Positions 1-5,806 of a stretch of 5,806 bases of DNA are shown here, one piece after another. Position 1 is the first letter of the stretch. Every line of letters starts with the position of its first letter. Source of the stretch: an uncultured Variovorax sp. (GTDB lineage Bacteria > Pseudomonadota > Gammaproteobacteria > Burkholderiales > Burkholderiaceae). The position numbers and the translations under genes are program-made. A model generated the notes under the pieces. That model did no database searches. It was given only the letters and a program-made list of their open reading frames with translations, and was not told where the DNA came from. The stretch covers positions 1-5,806 of the forward strand of contig CAMLCW010000332.1 of assembly GCA_946478645.1 (NCBI GenBank), given 5' to 3'.

Positions 1-730
1 CGGCGGGGCACATGCGCTGCAGCCCGCCCATCATCGCGCTGTAGGGGGAGGCCAGGCGCTGCACGTGCAGCGCCTCGAAGGCCTGCGGAAACTGCCGTGT
101 GATCGCGAGCCGGTTCTCGAGCAGGTAGCCCAGGCCCGACGGCGCCTGCGTGCGCTGCGACACCACCCACCAGTTGCCGTCGGGCCCCCGTGCGAGGTCG
201 AAGGCCGCGATGTGCAGCCAGGTGTCGCCCGGCGGTTTCACGCCGTGCATCGGGCGCAGGTAGCCCGGATGGCCGCGCACCAGCGCATCGGGCAGCAGAC
301 CCTCGGCCAGCAGCTGCTGCGGCCCGTAGACGTCGGCCATCACGCGGTCGAGCACGCGCATGCGCTGCAGCACGCCGGCCTCGATTTGGCGCCAGCTCTC
401 GGGCGAGACGATCAGCGGGAACAGGTCGAGCGACCAGGGCCGCTGCGGCCCGTCGGCATCGGCGTAGACGTTGTAGGTGACGCCGTTGTCCCGGATCTGC
501 CGTGCCAGGCTCACCGCGCGCCGCGGCAGGTCGGCAAAGCCCTCGGGGCCGAGCTGCTCGAAGAAGGCGCTCCACGCGGGCGAGAGCGGCGGCTTCTCGC
601 CCGCTCCGGCGGCCGTGCCGCGCAGCTCGTCGAAGTGGCCGGGCAGCGCCGCAGGCGCGAGCGCCGACGCCAGCGCCACCGGATGGTCGAGCGCGGGCGC
701 GTCGAACAGGGATTCGTTCAGGGGTTCCAC
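1..730 (-). CDS. Circularly permuted type 2 ATP-grasp protein, N-terminal part (runs off the window)
   Basis: Only the first 243 codons are visible; the frame is open to base 1. ATP-grasp enzymes join a carboxylate to an amine using ATP, and in this branch the core is circularly permuted and often fused to a C-terminal alpha-E domain, which would lie outside the window. Family features, by residue from the proposed start, are DNGVTYNVYADADG (81-94), an LQRMRVLDRVMADVYG segment (121-136), GHPGYLRPMHG (153-163) and the strongly conserved QRTQAPSGLGYLLENR (192-207). No signal peptide or membrane segment is seen, so it is probably cytoplasmic. The start is uncertain: the frame opens after a TGA at 759-757 and holds no ATG. 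GTG at 730-728 is the first plausible start but has no clear Shine-Dalgarno. It lies downstream of the transglutaminase-amidoligase gene, its usual partner, but is separated from it by a 175-base spacer with a large inverted repeat. The family assignment is confident; the exact reaction is unknown. Confidence 0.9.
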   Translation of the reverse strand, partial: MEPLNESLFDAPALDHPVALASALAPAALPGHFDELRGTAAGAGEKPPLSPAWSAFFEQLGPEGFADLPRRAVSLARQIRDNGVTYNVYADADGPQRPWSLDLFPLIVSPESWRQIEAGVLQRMRVLDRVMADVYGPQQLLAEGLLPDALVRGHPGYLRPMHGVKPPGDTWLHIAAFDLARGPDGNWWVVSQRTQAPSGLGYLLENRLAITRQFPQAFEALHVQRLASPYSAMMGGLQRMCPA

Positions 731-733
731 AGG

Positions 734-749
734 GTGTGGATTGTCACAC
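734..749. repeat. Short palindrome GTGTG-N6-CACAC just upstream of the ATP-grasp start
   Basis: GTGTG at 734-738 is matched by CACAC at 745-749 across a 6-base gap, and flanking CAG/CTG at 730-732 and 749-751 suggest a slightly longer imperfect dyad. It lies where a ribosome would be expected to bind for the GTG start at 730. It could be a small operator or an mRNA hairpin affecting initiation. A 5-bp dyad is also easily produced by chance, so this is a weak call. Confidence 0.25.
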
Positions 750-780
750 TGTCGTCATGAGGGGCGGGAGCGGACTTCCG

Positions 781-819
781 GACGCAGAGGACGCAAAGGT
801 TTCGCAGAAGTCGCGGAAG
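781..819 (+). repeat. Degenerate 9-bp tandem units, left arm
   Basis: Inside the left arm four 9-base units follow one another: GACGCAGAG (781-789), GACGCAAAG (790-798), a 3-base interruption, TCGCAGAAG (802-810) and TCGCGGAAG (811-819). The shared core is CGCAGAAG/CGCAGAGG-like. From memory, similar intergenic strings occur in several bacterial genomes and are often mis-called as short proteins rich in LCV/FCD-type residues. The unit structure is directly visible; the wider distribution needs a search. Confidence 0.7.
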
Positions 820-845
820 GGAAAACAAAAAAATATTCTTGGATT

Positions 846-886
846 CTTCTGCGACTTCTGCGTAGCTTTTGTCTTCCTTCTGCGTC
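846..886 (-). repeat. Degenerate 9-bp units, right arm (inverted copy)
   Basis: Read on the minus strand, the right arm holds the same kind of unit: GACGCAGAA (886-878), a diverged stretch, ACGCAGAAG (863-855) and TCGCAGAAG (854-846). The first and last units match their left-arm partners closely, while the central part (about 864-877) has drifted. So the arms are less conserved in the middle than at the ends. Confidence 0.65.
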
Positions 887-905
887 CGGAAGTCCGCTCC
901 CGCAT

Positions 906-3900
906 TCAGCGCCGCAAATCCAGCGTAAACGGAAACTCGCGGCTCCCCGCGATCTCGATCGTGGCTGGCGGCGTGCGCAGCGGCCCCGGCGTGTGGCCCA
1001 TGCGCGTGAAGCGCGAGAGGCGGCGGCTCTCGGCCTCGTAGGCGTTGACCGGAAAGCTCTCGTAGTTGCGCCCGCCCGGATGCGCGACGAAATACTGGCA
1101 GCCGCCGAGCGAGCGCTTCATCCAGGTGTCGACGATGTCGAAGGTCAAGGGCGCATGCGCGTCGATGGTCGGATGCAGCGCCGACGGCGGGTTCCACGCC
1201 TTGTAGCGCACGCCCGCCACGAACTCGCCGGCGGTGCCGGTGGGCTGCAGCGGCAGCACCCTGCCGTTGACGGTGACGGTGTGGCGGCTTTCGTTGAGCC
1301 CGGTGACGCGCACCTCGATGCGTTCGAGCGACGAATCGACATACCGCACCGTGCCGCCGGCCGCGCCTTCTTCGCCCATCACATGCCAGGGTTCGAGCGC
1401 ATTGCGCAGCGACAGCGCCACGCCCATCGCCTGGACTTCGCCCACGAGCGGGAAGCGGAACTCGAAGTGCGGCGCGAACCATTCGGACTCGAAGGCGAAG
1501 CCGGCCTGCCGCAGCTCGGCGATGACGTCGTCGAAGTCCATCTTCACGAAAGTCGGCAGCAGGAAGCGGTCGTGCAGCTCGGTGCCCCAGCGCGTGACCG
1601 GCGCCTGGTAGGGCTCGTTCCAGAAGCGCGCCACCAGCGCGCGGATCAGCAGCTGCTGCACGATGCTCATGCGCGCATGCGGCGGCATCTCGAAGGCGCG
1701 CAGCTCGAGCAGCCCGAGCCGGCCGGTGCTCGAATCGGGCGAGTAGAGCTTGTCGATGCAGAACTCGCTGCGGTGCGTGTTGCCGCTGACGTCGATCAGG
1801 ATGTTGCGCAGCGACCGGTCGACCAGCCATGCCGGCATGTGCTGTCCATGCAGCGCGCGGGCCTCGGCGATTTCCTTGAGCGCGATCTCGAGCTCGTAGA
1901 CCTGGTCGTTGCGCGCCTCGTCGACACGCGGCGCCTGGCTGGTGGGGCCGATGAACATGCCCGAAAACAGATAGCTCAGCGACGGATGGTTGTGCCAGTA
2001 GAGCAGCAGGCTCGCGAGCAGCTCGGGCCGGCGCAGGAAGGGGCTGTCGGCGGGCGTGGCGCCGCCCAGCACGACGTGGTTGCCGCCGCCGGTGCCGGTG
2101 TGGCGCCCGTCGGTCATGAACTTCTCGGCCGACAGGCGCGTCTCGAACGCCGCGTCGTAGAGGAACTCGGTGTGCGCGACCAGTTCCTTCCAGTTGTGCG
2201 CGGGATGGATGTTGACCTCGATCACGCCGGGGTCGGGCGTGACCTGCAGCATCTTCAGGCGCGGATCGCGCGGCGGCGGATAGCCCTCGATCACGATGCG
2301 CAGGCCGAGTTCGCGCGCGGTGGCTTCGACCGCCGCGACGAGGTCGAGGTAGTCCTCGAGCCGCGCGAGCGGCGGCATGAAGACGTACAGCACGCCCGAG
2401 GCGCTGCCTTGCCGCTCGGCGGCCGGGCCGTTGGCGCGGCGCGGATCGCGCACCTCGACGCACAGCGCGGTGCGCGTGACCCAGTGCGCCGACTCGCCGC
2501 GGCGCGGCGCGCGGGTGGCGTGCTGGTGCGCCGCCGCCGGGTCACCGGGCGATTGCATGCGCAGCGCGGCGGGCACCGCGGACGGCGCGCCGAAGTCGTA
2601 GGGCACCGCGCCGCGGTCGGTCCCCGATGCACCCGGCGCGGCATGGCGCGCGCGGTAGTCGCTCGCGCTCGGCAGCGCAGCGCGCGGTGCGCTCGGATCG
2701 CGCTCGACCAGGTAGGGATGGTCGCCCTTGCTGGCCCATGGCTGCGAGTCGAGCGGCAACCGGTAGCCCATCGGCGAGTCGCCCGGAATCAGGTAGAGCC
2801 GGTCGTCGCGCAGGAACCAGGGGCCGGTCTGCCAGCCCGGGCCTTCGAGTGCGGGCGCATCGCGGTCGGCGTTGGCGGGTGCGAGCGGCAGCATGTAGCC
2901 GACGACCGCGTCGAGCTTCTGCGTGAACACGCGGCGCAGGCGCACACGTTCGAGTTCGTCGTCGAGCTTCGAGTCGAAGGGATCGACGTTCACGGGCAGG
3001 CGGCGCTCACGCCAGAGGTAGTAGTAGACGTCCTCGTAGCCCGGAAGGATGTGGCGCCCGGTGATGCCGAGCTTGTGCGCGAGCAGCGTGGTAAAGCGCT
3101 CGGCGTCGTCGCCCGTGTAGTGGGTGGGCACGCGCTCGTCGGCGAAGAGCGCGGGGTCGTGCCACAGCGGCTGGCCGTCGGCGCGCCAGAAGATCGACAG
3201 CGCCCAGCGCGGCAGCTGCTCGCCGGGGTACCACTTGCCCTGGCCGAAATGCAGGAAGCCGCCTTGGCCGTATTCGGCGCGCAGCCGGTGCACGAGCTCG
3301 GTGGCATAGCCGCGCTTGGTGGGGCCGAGCGCGTCGGTGTTCCATTCGGGCGCATCGCGGTCGCTCGTGGCCACGTAGGTCGGCTCGCCGCCCATCGTGA
3401 GCCGCACGTCGCCGGCCTGCAGTTGCGCATCGACCGCCTCACCGAGCGCGAGCACCTCGTTCCACTGGTCGTCGGTGTAGGGCTTGGTGACGCGCGGCGA
3501 TTCGTGGATTCGCGTGACCTTCATCTCGTGGCCGAACTCGACCTCGGATTCGTCCACACCGCCCTCGATCGGCGCGGCGCTCGACGGCGTGGGCGTGCAG
3601 GCGAGCGGGATGTGGCCCTCGCCGGCCAGCAGGCCCGAGGTCGCGTCGAGGCCGATCCATCCCGCGCCCGGCAGGAACACCTCGCACCAGGCGTGCAGGT
3701 CGGTGAAGTCGACCGTGGTGCCGCTCGGGCCGTCGAGCGCCTTCACGTCGGGCGTGAGCTGGATCAGGTAGCCCGACACGAAGCGCGCCGCCAGGCCGCA
3801 GTGGCGCAGCAGTTGCACCAGCAGCCAGCCCGAATCGCGGCACGAGCCGCAGCCGTTGGCCAGCGTCTCCTCGGGCGTTTGGACGCCGGGCTCCATGCGG

Positions 3901-4379
3901 ATCAGGTAGTCGACCTCGCGATGGACCTGCTGGTTGATGCCGACCAGGAAGTCGATGGTGCGCTGTTCCTTGCGGTCGACCTTGTCGAGATAGGCCTGCA
4001 GCAGCGGCGTGGGCTTCTCGGTGACGAGGTAGGGCGCGAGTTCCTCGGCCTGTGACGGCGTGTACTTGAACGGGAAGTTCTCGGCCTGCGGCTCGAGGAA
4101 GAAGTCGAACGGGTTGTAGACCGCCATCTCGACCACGAGGTCGACCGTGACCTTGAACTCGCGCGTCTTCTCGGGGAACACGAGCCGCGCCTGGTAGTTG
4201 GCGAACGGGTCCTGCATCCAGTTGATGAAGTGGTCCGCGGGTTCGACGCGCAGCGAGTACGAGACCACATTGCTGCGGCAATGCGGCGCGGGGCGCAGGC
4301 GCACCACCTGCGGCCCCAGCTGCACCGGCCGGTCGTACCTGTAATGCGTGACGTGGTGGAGCGCGGCGTGGATGGACAT
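906..4379 (-). CDS. Transglutaminase-like / DUF2126 putative amidoligase fusion protein
   Basis: The gene encodes 1157 residues, about the usual length for this fusion. Residues 1-95 match the bacterial transglutaminase N-terminal domain (HHVTHYRYDRPV near the start). Residues about 140-260 form the transglutaminase-like core with a readable catalytic triad: Cys180 in GSCRDSGW, His229 in DLHAWCEVF and Asp245 in WIGLDATSG. From about residue 320 (DVRLTMGGEPTYV) to the end is DUF2126, classed as a putative amidoligase of the glutamine-synthetase-like fold. Conserved stretches there include EVNIHPAHNWKEL (721-733), GRHTGTGGGNHVV (758-770), SGNTHRSEFCIDKLYSPDSS (865-884) and LGLLELRAFEMPPH (888-901). 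Residues about 560-660 look like a variable low-complexity linker. There is no signal peptide, so a cytoplasmic location is likely. The ATG at 4379 is chosen for its good Shine-Dalgarno (GGGAGA) and because the family N-terminus begins there. By inference it works with the downstream ATP-grasp protein to make, trim or modify a peptide; the substrate is unknown. Confidence 0.95.
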   Translation of the reverse strand: MSIHAALHHVTHYRYDRPVQLGPQVVRLRPAPHCRSNVVSYSLRVEPADHFINWMQDPFANYQARLVFPEKTREFKVTVDLVVEMAVYNPFDFFLEPQAENFPFKYTPSQAEELAPYLVTEKPTPLLQAYLDKVDRKEQRTIDFLVGINQQVHREVDYLIRMEPGVQTPEETLANGCGSCRDSGWLLVQLLRHCGLAARFVSGYLIQLTPDVKALDGPSGTTVDFTDLHAWCEVFLPGAGWIGLDATSGLLAGEGHIPLACTPTPSSAAPIEGGVDESEVEFGHEMKVTRIHESPRVTKPYTDDQWNEVLALGEAVDAQLQAGDVRLTMGGEPTYVATSDRDAPEWNTDALGPTKRGYATELVHRLRAEYGQGGFLHFGQGKWYPGEQLPRWALSIFWRADGQPLWHDPALFADERVPTHYTGDDAERFTTLLAHKLGITGRHILPGYEDVYYYLWRERRLPVNVDPFDSKLDDELERVRLRRVFTQKLDAVVGYMLPLAPANADRDAPALEGPGWQTGPWFLRDDRLYLIPGDSPMGYRLPLDSQPWASKGDHPYLVERDPSAPRAALPSASDYRARHAAPGASGTDRGAVPYDFGAPSAVPAALRMQSPGDPAAAHQHATRAPRRGESAHWVTRTALCVEVRDPRRANGPAAERQGSASGVLYVFMPPLARLEDYLDLVAAVEATARELGLRIVIEGYPPPRDPRLKMLQVTPDPGVIEVNIHPAHNWKELVAHTEFLYDAAFETRLSAEKFMTDGRHTGTGGGNHVVLGGATPADSPFLRRPELLASLLLYWHNHPSLSYLFSGMFIGPTSQAPRVDEARNDQVYELEIALKEIAEARALHGQHMPAWLVDRSLRNILIDVSGNTHRSEFCIDKLYSPDSSTGRLGLLELRAFEMPPHARMSIVQQLLIRALVARFWNEPYQAPVTRWGTELHDRFLLPTFVKMDFDDVIAELRQAGFAFESEWFAPHFEFRFPLVGEVQAMGVALSLRNALEPWHVMGEEGAAGGTVRYVDSSLERIEVRVTGLNESRHTVTVNGRVLPLQPTGTAGEFVAGVRYKAWNPPSALHPTIDAHAPLTFDIVDTWMKRSLGGCQYFVAHPGGRNYESFPVNAYEAESRRLSRFTRMGHTPGPLRTPPATIEIAGSREFPFTLDLRR

Positions 4380-4382
4380 GGT

Positions 4383-4388
4383 TCTCCC
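4383..4388 (-). promoter_or_regulatory. Ribosome binding site of the transglutaminase-amidoligase gene
   Basis: On the minus strand GGGAGA lies 3 bases before the ATG (CGGGAGAACC-ATG), with its GGGAG core 5 bases away. It is a good purine-rich Shine-Dalgarno and fixes the start at 4379. Confidence 0.7.
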
Positions 4389-4410
4389 GTCAGGACGATG
4401 TGGCTTGCGC

Positions 4411-4429
4411 GCCGGCGGGTGCCGCCGGC
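4411..4429. other. Perfect 8-bp GC hairpin in the bug / transglutaminase spacer
   Basis: GCCGGCGG (4411-4418) and CCGCCGGC (4422-4429) pair perfectly across a 3-base loop. On the minus strand the hairpin lies 82 bases after the bug stop codon and 31 bases before the transglutaminase-amidoligase ATG. No T-run follows on either strand, so it is not a canonical intrinsic terminator. It may still stabilise the 3' end of the upstream mRNA, or act in the 5' leader of the downstream gene. No convincing -35/-10 pair was found in this spacer. The TATCAT at 4443-4438 resembles a -10 box but lacks a good -35 partner. Confidence 0.5.
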
Positions 4430-4500
4430 TTCAACGCATGATAGAGCCTGCTGCAAGGCCCCCGTCCTGGCGGGACGCAAGGAATGCGCCAGCCGCTTGC

Positions 4501-4521
4501 GGTTCGGCTTCTCAGCCGACC
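4501..4521 (-). other. Hairpin straddling the bug stop codon
   Basis: On the minus strand GGTCGGCT (4521-4514) pairs with AGCCG-A-ACC (4509-4501) with one bulged base, leaving a GAGA tetraloop of the GNRA type that contains part of the TGA stop. A second possible stem, AGCCG (4509-4505) with CGGCT (4495-4491), competes with it. No U-tract follows. It may mark the 3' end of the metC-bug transcript, but in such GC-rich DNA a chance stem is also plausible. Confidence 0.3.
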
Positions 4522-5495
4522 GGCTTGATCTTCGCGTCCTTGGCGAGCTGCATCCACTTGCGCGCATCGCCTGCGACGCGGTCGCCGAAGGTCTTCGCGT
4601 CGGCTTCGTAGGGGTCGAGCAAGAGTGCCTTGAGGCGCTCCTGCATGGCCGGCTGCGCGAGCGCATAGGAGATCGCGCGGCTGATGCGCGCAGACACGGG
4701 TGCAGGCAGGCCGGCGGGGCCGAGGATGCCGAACCACTGCTCGTACTCCACGCCCGGCAGGCCCGCTTCGGCGAAGGTCGGCACGTCGGGGTAGTCGGGA
4801 TGGCGCGCCGGCGCGGTGTTCGCGAGCATGCGCACCTGCCCGTTCTTCACGAAGCTTGCGCCCGAGGCGATGGAGATCACCATCAGGTCGATCTGGCCGG
4901 CCACGAGGTCGATCAGGGCCGGCGCGGTGCCCTTGTACGGCACCACCGTGACCTTGGCCTTGCTCAGGTGGCGGATCATCTCGAACACGACGCTGCCGTT
5001 GCCGGGGATGCCGATGTTGAGCTTGCCGGGATGCTTGTGCGCGTAGGCGACCATCTCGGCCACCGACTTGACCGGGAAGTCGGGCCGGCACACCAGGAAC
5101 AGCGGCGTCTTGGCGATGCCGCCGACGGCGGTGAAGTCCTTCACGGGATCGAAGGGGATGTTGCGCGTGAACACCGGGTTCACGGTGTGCAGCGCGTCCA
5201 CGAGCAGCAGCGTGTAGCCGTCGGGTTCGCCCCGGGCGACGTAGTCGCTGCCGATCGCGCCGGCGGCGCCGGCCTTGTTCTCGATCAGCACGGTCTGCTG
5301 GAGATCCTTGGCCATCCAGTCGCCGATGGTGCGGCCGACGACATCGGAGCTGCCGCCCGCGGAGAAGGGCACGATCAGCCGCACCGGCTTGCGCGACGGA
5401 TAGTCGTCCGCGGCGGCGCCGGCGAGCGGATGCAGGCCCAGTGCGGCTGCGGACAGCAGCAGGCTGCGGCGGTTGAGTGGAAGTGAGCGGTTCAT
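4512..5495 (-). CDS. Bug/TctC-family tripartite tricarboxylate transporter substrate-binding protein
   Basis: It encodes 327 residues, the normal length for this family of periplasmic receptors that bind small carboxylated solutes. The N-terminus is a signal peptide with a Tat-like twin arginine (NRRSLLL, residues 8-14), a hydrophobic stretch and an Ala-rich cleavage region near residues 25-29, before DDYPSRKPVRLIVPF. Family motifs are VPFSAGGSSDVVGR (42-55), IENKAGAAGAIGSDYVA (71-87), EPDGYTLLL (90-98), VPYKGTAPALIDLVAGQIDL (185-204) and HPDYPDVPTFAEAGLPG (232-248). The ATG at 5495 has a strong Shine-Dalgarno. The gene starts 34 bases after the metC-like stop with no terminator between, so the two are probably co-transcribed. 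No TctA/TctB membrane subunits are visible. Such orphan Bug proteins are abundant in Burkholderiales, and the ligand cannot be predicted from sequence; a sulfur- or amino-acid-related ligand would fit the neighbour but is only a guess. Confidence 0.95.
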   Translation of the reverse strand: MNRSLPLNRRSLLLSAAALGLHPLAGAAADDYPSRKPVRLIVPFSAGGSSDVVGRTIGDWMAKDLQQTVLIENKAGAAGAIGSDYVARGEPDGYTLLLVDALHTVNPVFTRNIPFDPVKDFTAVGGIAKTPLFLVCRPDFPVKSVAEMVAYAHKHPGKLNIGIPGNGSVVFEMIRHLSKAKVTVVPYKGTAPALIDLVAGQIDLMVISIASGASFVKNGQVRMLANTAPARHPDYPDVPTFAEAGLPGVEYEQWFGILGPAGLPAPVSARISRAISYALAQPAMQERLKALLLDPYEADAKTFGDRVAGDARKWMQLAKDAKIKPVG

Positions 5496-5502
5496 TGTTT
5501 TG

Positions 5503-5509
5503 TCTCCTT
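5503..5509 (-). promoter_or_regulatory. Ribosome binding site of the bug gene
   Basis: AAGGAGA on the minus strand, with its AAGGAG core 8 bases before the ATG at 5495. It is a near-consensus Shine-Dalgarno inside the 34-base metC-bug gap and supports the chosen start. Confidence 0.8.
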
Positions 5510-5529
5510 GATCGTTGTTGATGGATGCG

Positions 5530-5806
5530 TCAGGCGCGCTCGAAGGCGCTGGCCAGGTCGGCCAGCAGGTCCTGCACGTCTTCGAGCCCGATGTGCAGGC
5601 GGATCACGAGGCCGCGGCCGGCCCAGTCGGCCGCGCCTCGGGTGCGGGCCATGTCGTACAAGCCCACCATGCTTTCGTAGCCGCCCCACGAGGCGCCGAT
5701 GCCGAACAGCGCCAGCGCATCGACCCAGCGCCGCGCGGCGGCGGCGTCCCAGGCGGGGTCGAGTTCGAAGGACAGCAGCCCGTTGCTGCCGCGGCAGTCG
5801 CGCTGC
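5530..5806 (-). CDS. metC: Cystathionine beta-lyase (MetC-type PLP enzyme), C-terminal part (starts outside the window)
   Basis: The last 91 residues are visible, in frame from 5805 to a TGA at 5532-5530. They show the C-terminal signature of Cys/Met-metabolism PLP-dependent enzymes. These are a GSNGLLSFEL strand (residues 6-15 of the fragment), the MetC-like ALFGIGASWGGYESM (32-46), and the terminal VIRLHIGLEDVQDLLADL (67-84), whose Arg probably binds the substrate carboxylate as in the family. Cystathionine beta-lyase cleaves cystathionine to homocysteine, pyruvate and ammonia in methionine synthesis. The FGIG-S/A-WGG-Y/F-ES string favours MetC over cystathionine gamma-synthase or gamma-lyase. 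The PLP lysine lies upstream, outside the window. It is probably the first gene of a unit with bug. Confidence 0.85.
   Translation of the reverse strand, partial: QRDCRGSNGLLSFELDPAWDAAAARRWVDALALFGIGASWGGYESMVGLYDMARTRGAADWAGRGLVIRLHIGLEDVQDLLADLASAFERA

Larger units (their letters stand above)
764..903. repeat. Large imperfect inverted repeat with AT-rich loop (possible dispersed intergenic element)
   Basis: The outer 25 bases (764-788) are the exact reverse complement of 879-903. The match continues imperfectly, with a 2-base length difference, to a second perfect block of 12 bases (803-814 against 851-862). The arms are therefore about 56 and 58 bases, around a 26-base AT-rich centre (820-845) containing a run of seven A. 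The element begins 2 bases beyond the stop codon of the transglutaminase-amidoligase gene and ends about 33 bases before the ATP-grasp start. As RNA it would fold into a long hairpin. On the minus-strand transcript the T-rich stretch lies in the loop rather than after the stem, so it is not a standard intrinsic terminator. It could be a miniature mobile or REP-like element, an mRNA-processing or stability hairpin, or a transcription attenuator. No target-site duplication is obvious. Confidence 0.85.

Noticed and set aside
65..760. Plus-strand open frame opposite the ATP-grasp gene
   Set aside because: No recognisable domain. The opposite strand encodes conserved ATP-grasp motifs throughout.
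764..903. Inverted repeat as a standard Rho-independent terminator
   Set aside because: The arms are far too long and the T-rich stretch lies in the loop, not after the stem. Termination is still possible but cannot be claimed.
764..903. Inverted repeat as an insertion sequence
   Set aside because: The interior is only 26 bases, with no transposase fragment and no clear flanking target duplication.
718..2463. Minus-strand open frame overlapping the end of the amidoligase gene and the inverted repeat
   Set aside because: Out of frame with the real gene and Arg/Ala-rich. Its C-terminal part is just the 9-base repeat translated.
477..4055. Very long plus-strand open frame (1192 codons) antisense to the transglutaminase-amidoligase gene
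   Set aside because: Its translation is Arg/Ala/Val/His-rich with no recognisable domain, and it is opposite a clear family protein. Long antisense frames are expected in very GC-rich coding DNA.
4230..5486. Plus-strand open frame of 418 codons opposite the bug gene
   Set aside because: It is a compositional shadow: no family motifs, His/Arg/Gly/Val-rich, and it overlaps a confidently identified gene.
5492..5689. Small minus-strand open frame between metC and bug
   Set aside because: It lies mostly inside the metC 3' end in another frame and has low-complexity Arg/Gly/Pro content.

Overview
The window is very GC-rich, with codon third positions dominated by G and C. Its protein families are typical of Burkholderiales: a Bug-type solute-binding protein and a transglutaminase/amidoligase plus circularly permuted ATP-grasp cluster. 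The best guess is a Comamonadaceae-like betaproteobacterium such as a Variovorax relative. This comes from recognising the families, not from a database match. All four genes lie on the minus strand, so the biological reading order runs from high to low coordinates.

In transcription order the layout is as follows. (1) 5806-5530 is the 3' end of a MetC-type cystathionine beta-lyase, cut by the window edge. (2) 34 bases later, at 5495-4512, is a complete Bug/TctC-family periplasmic substrate-binding protein with a Tat-like signal peptide and a strong Shine-Dalgarno. (3) A 132-base spacer (4511-4380) follows, holding a perfect 8-bp GC hairpin. (4) 4379-906 is a complete 1157-residue fusion of a transglutaminase-like cysteine-peptidase-fold domain and a DUF2126 putative amidoligase. 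(5) A 175-base spacer (905-731) is almost filled by a large inverted repeat with 25-bp perfect outer ends and an AT-rich loop. (6) 730-1 is the N-terminal 243 codons of a circularly permuted type 2 ATP-grasp protein that continues out of the window.

Genes 4 and 6 belong together. Comparative genomics has proposed that transglutaminase-like, amidoligase (glutamine-synthetase-like) and circularly permuted ATP-grasp/alpha-E proteins form a peptide-synthesis or peptide-modification system. Its substrate and product are, as far as I know, not experimentally settled. It is the nearest thing here to an undescribed system. The metC and bug genes look like a separate small transcription unit (amino-acid sulfur metabolism plus a solute receptor).

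The most striking non-coding structure is the inverted repeat at 764-903. Its arms are themselves built from degenerate 9-bp units of the type TCGCAGAAG/GACGCAGAG, and it sits exactly between the two partner genes. No tRNA, rRNA, CRISPR array, insertion sequence or phage gene was seen.
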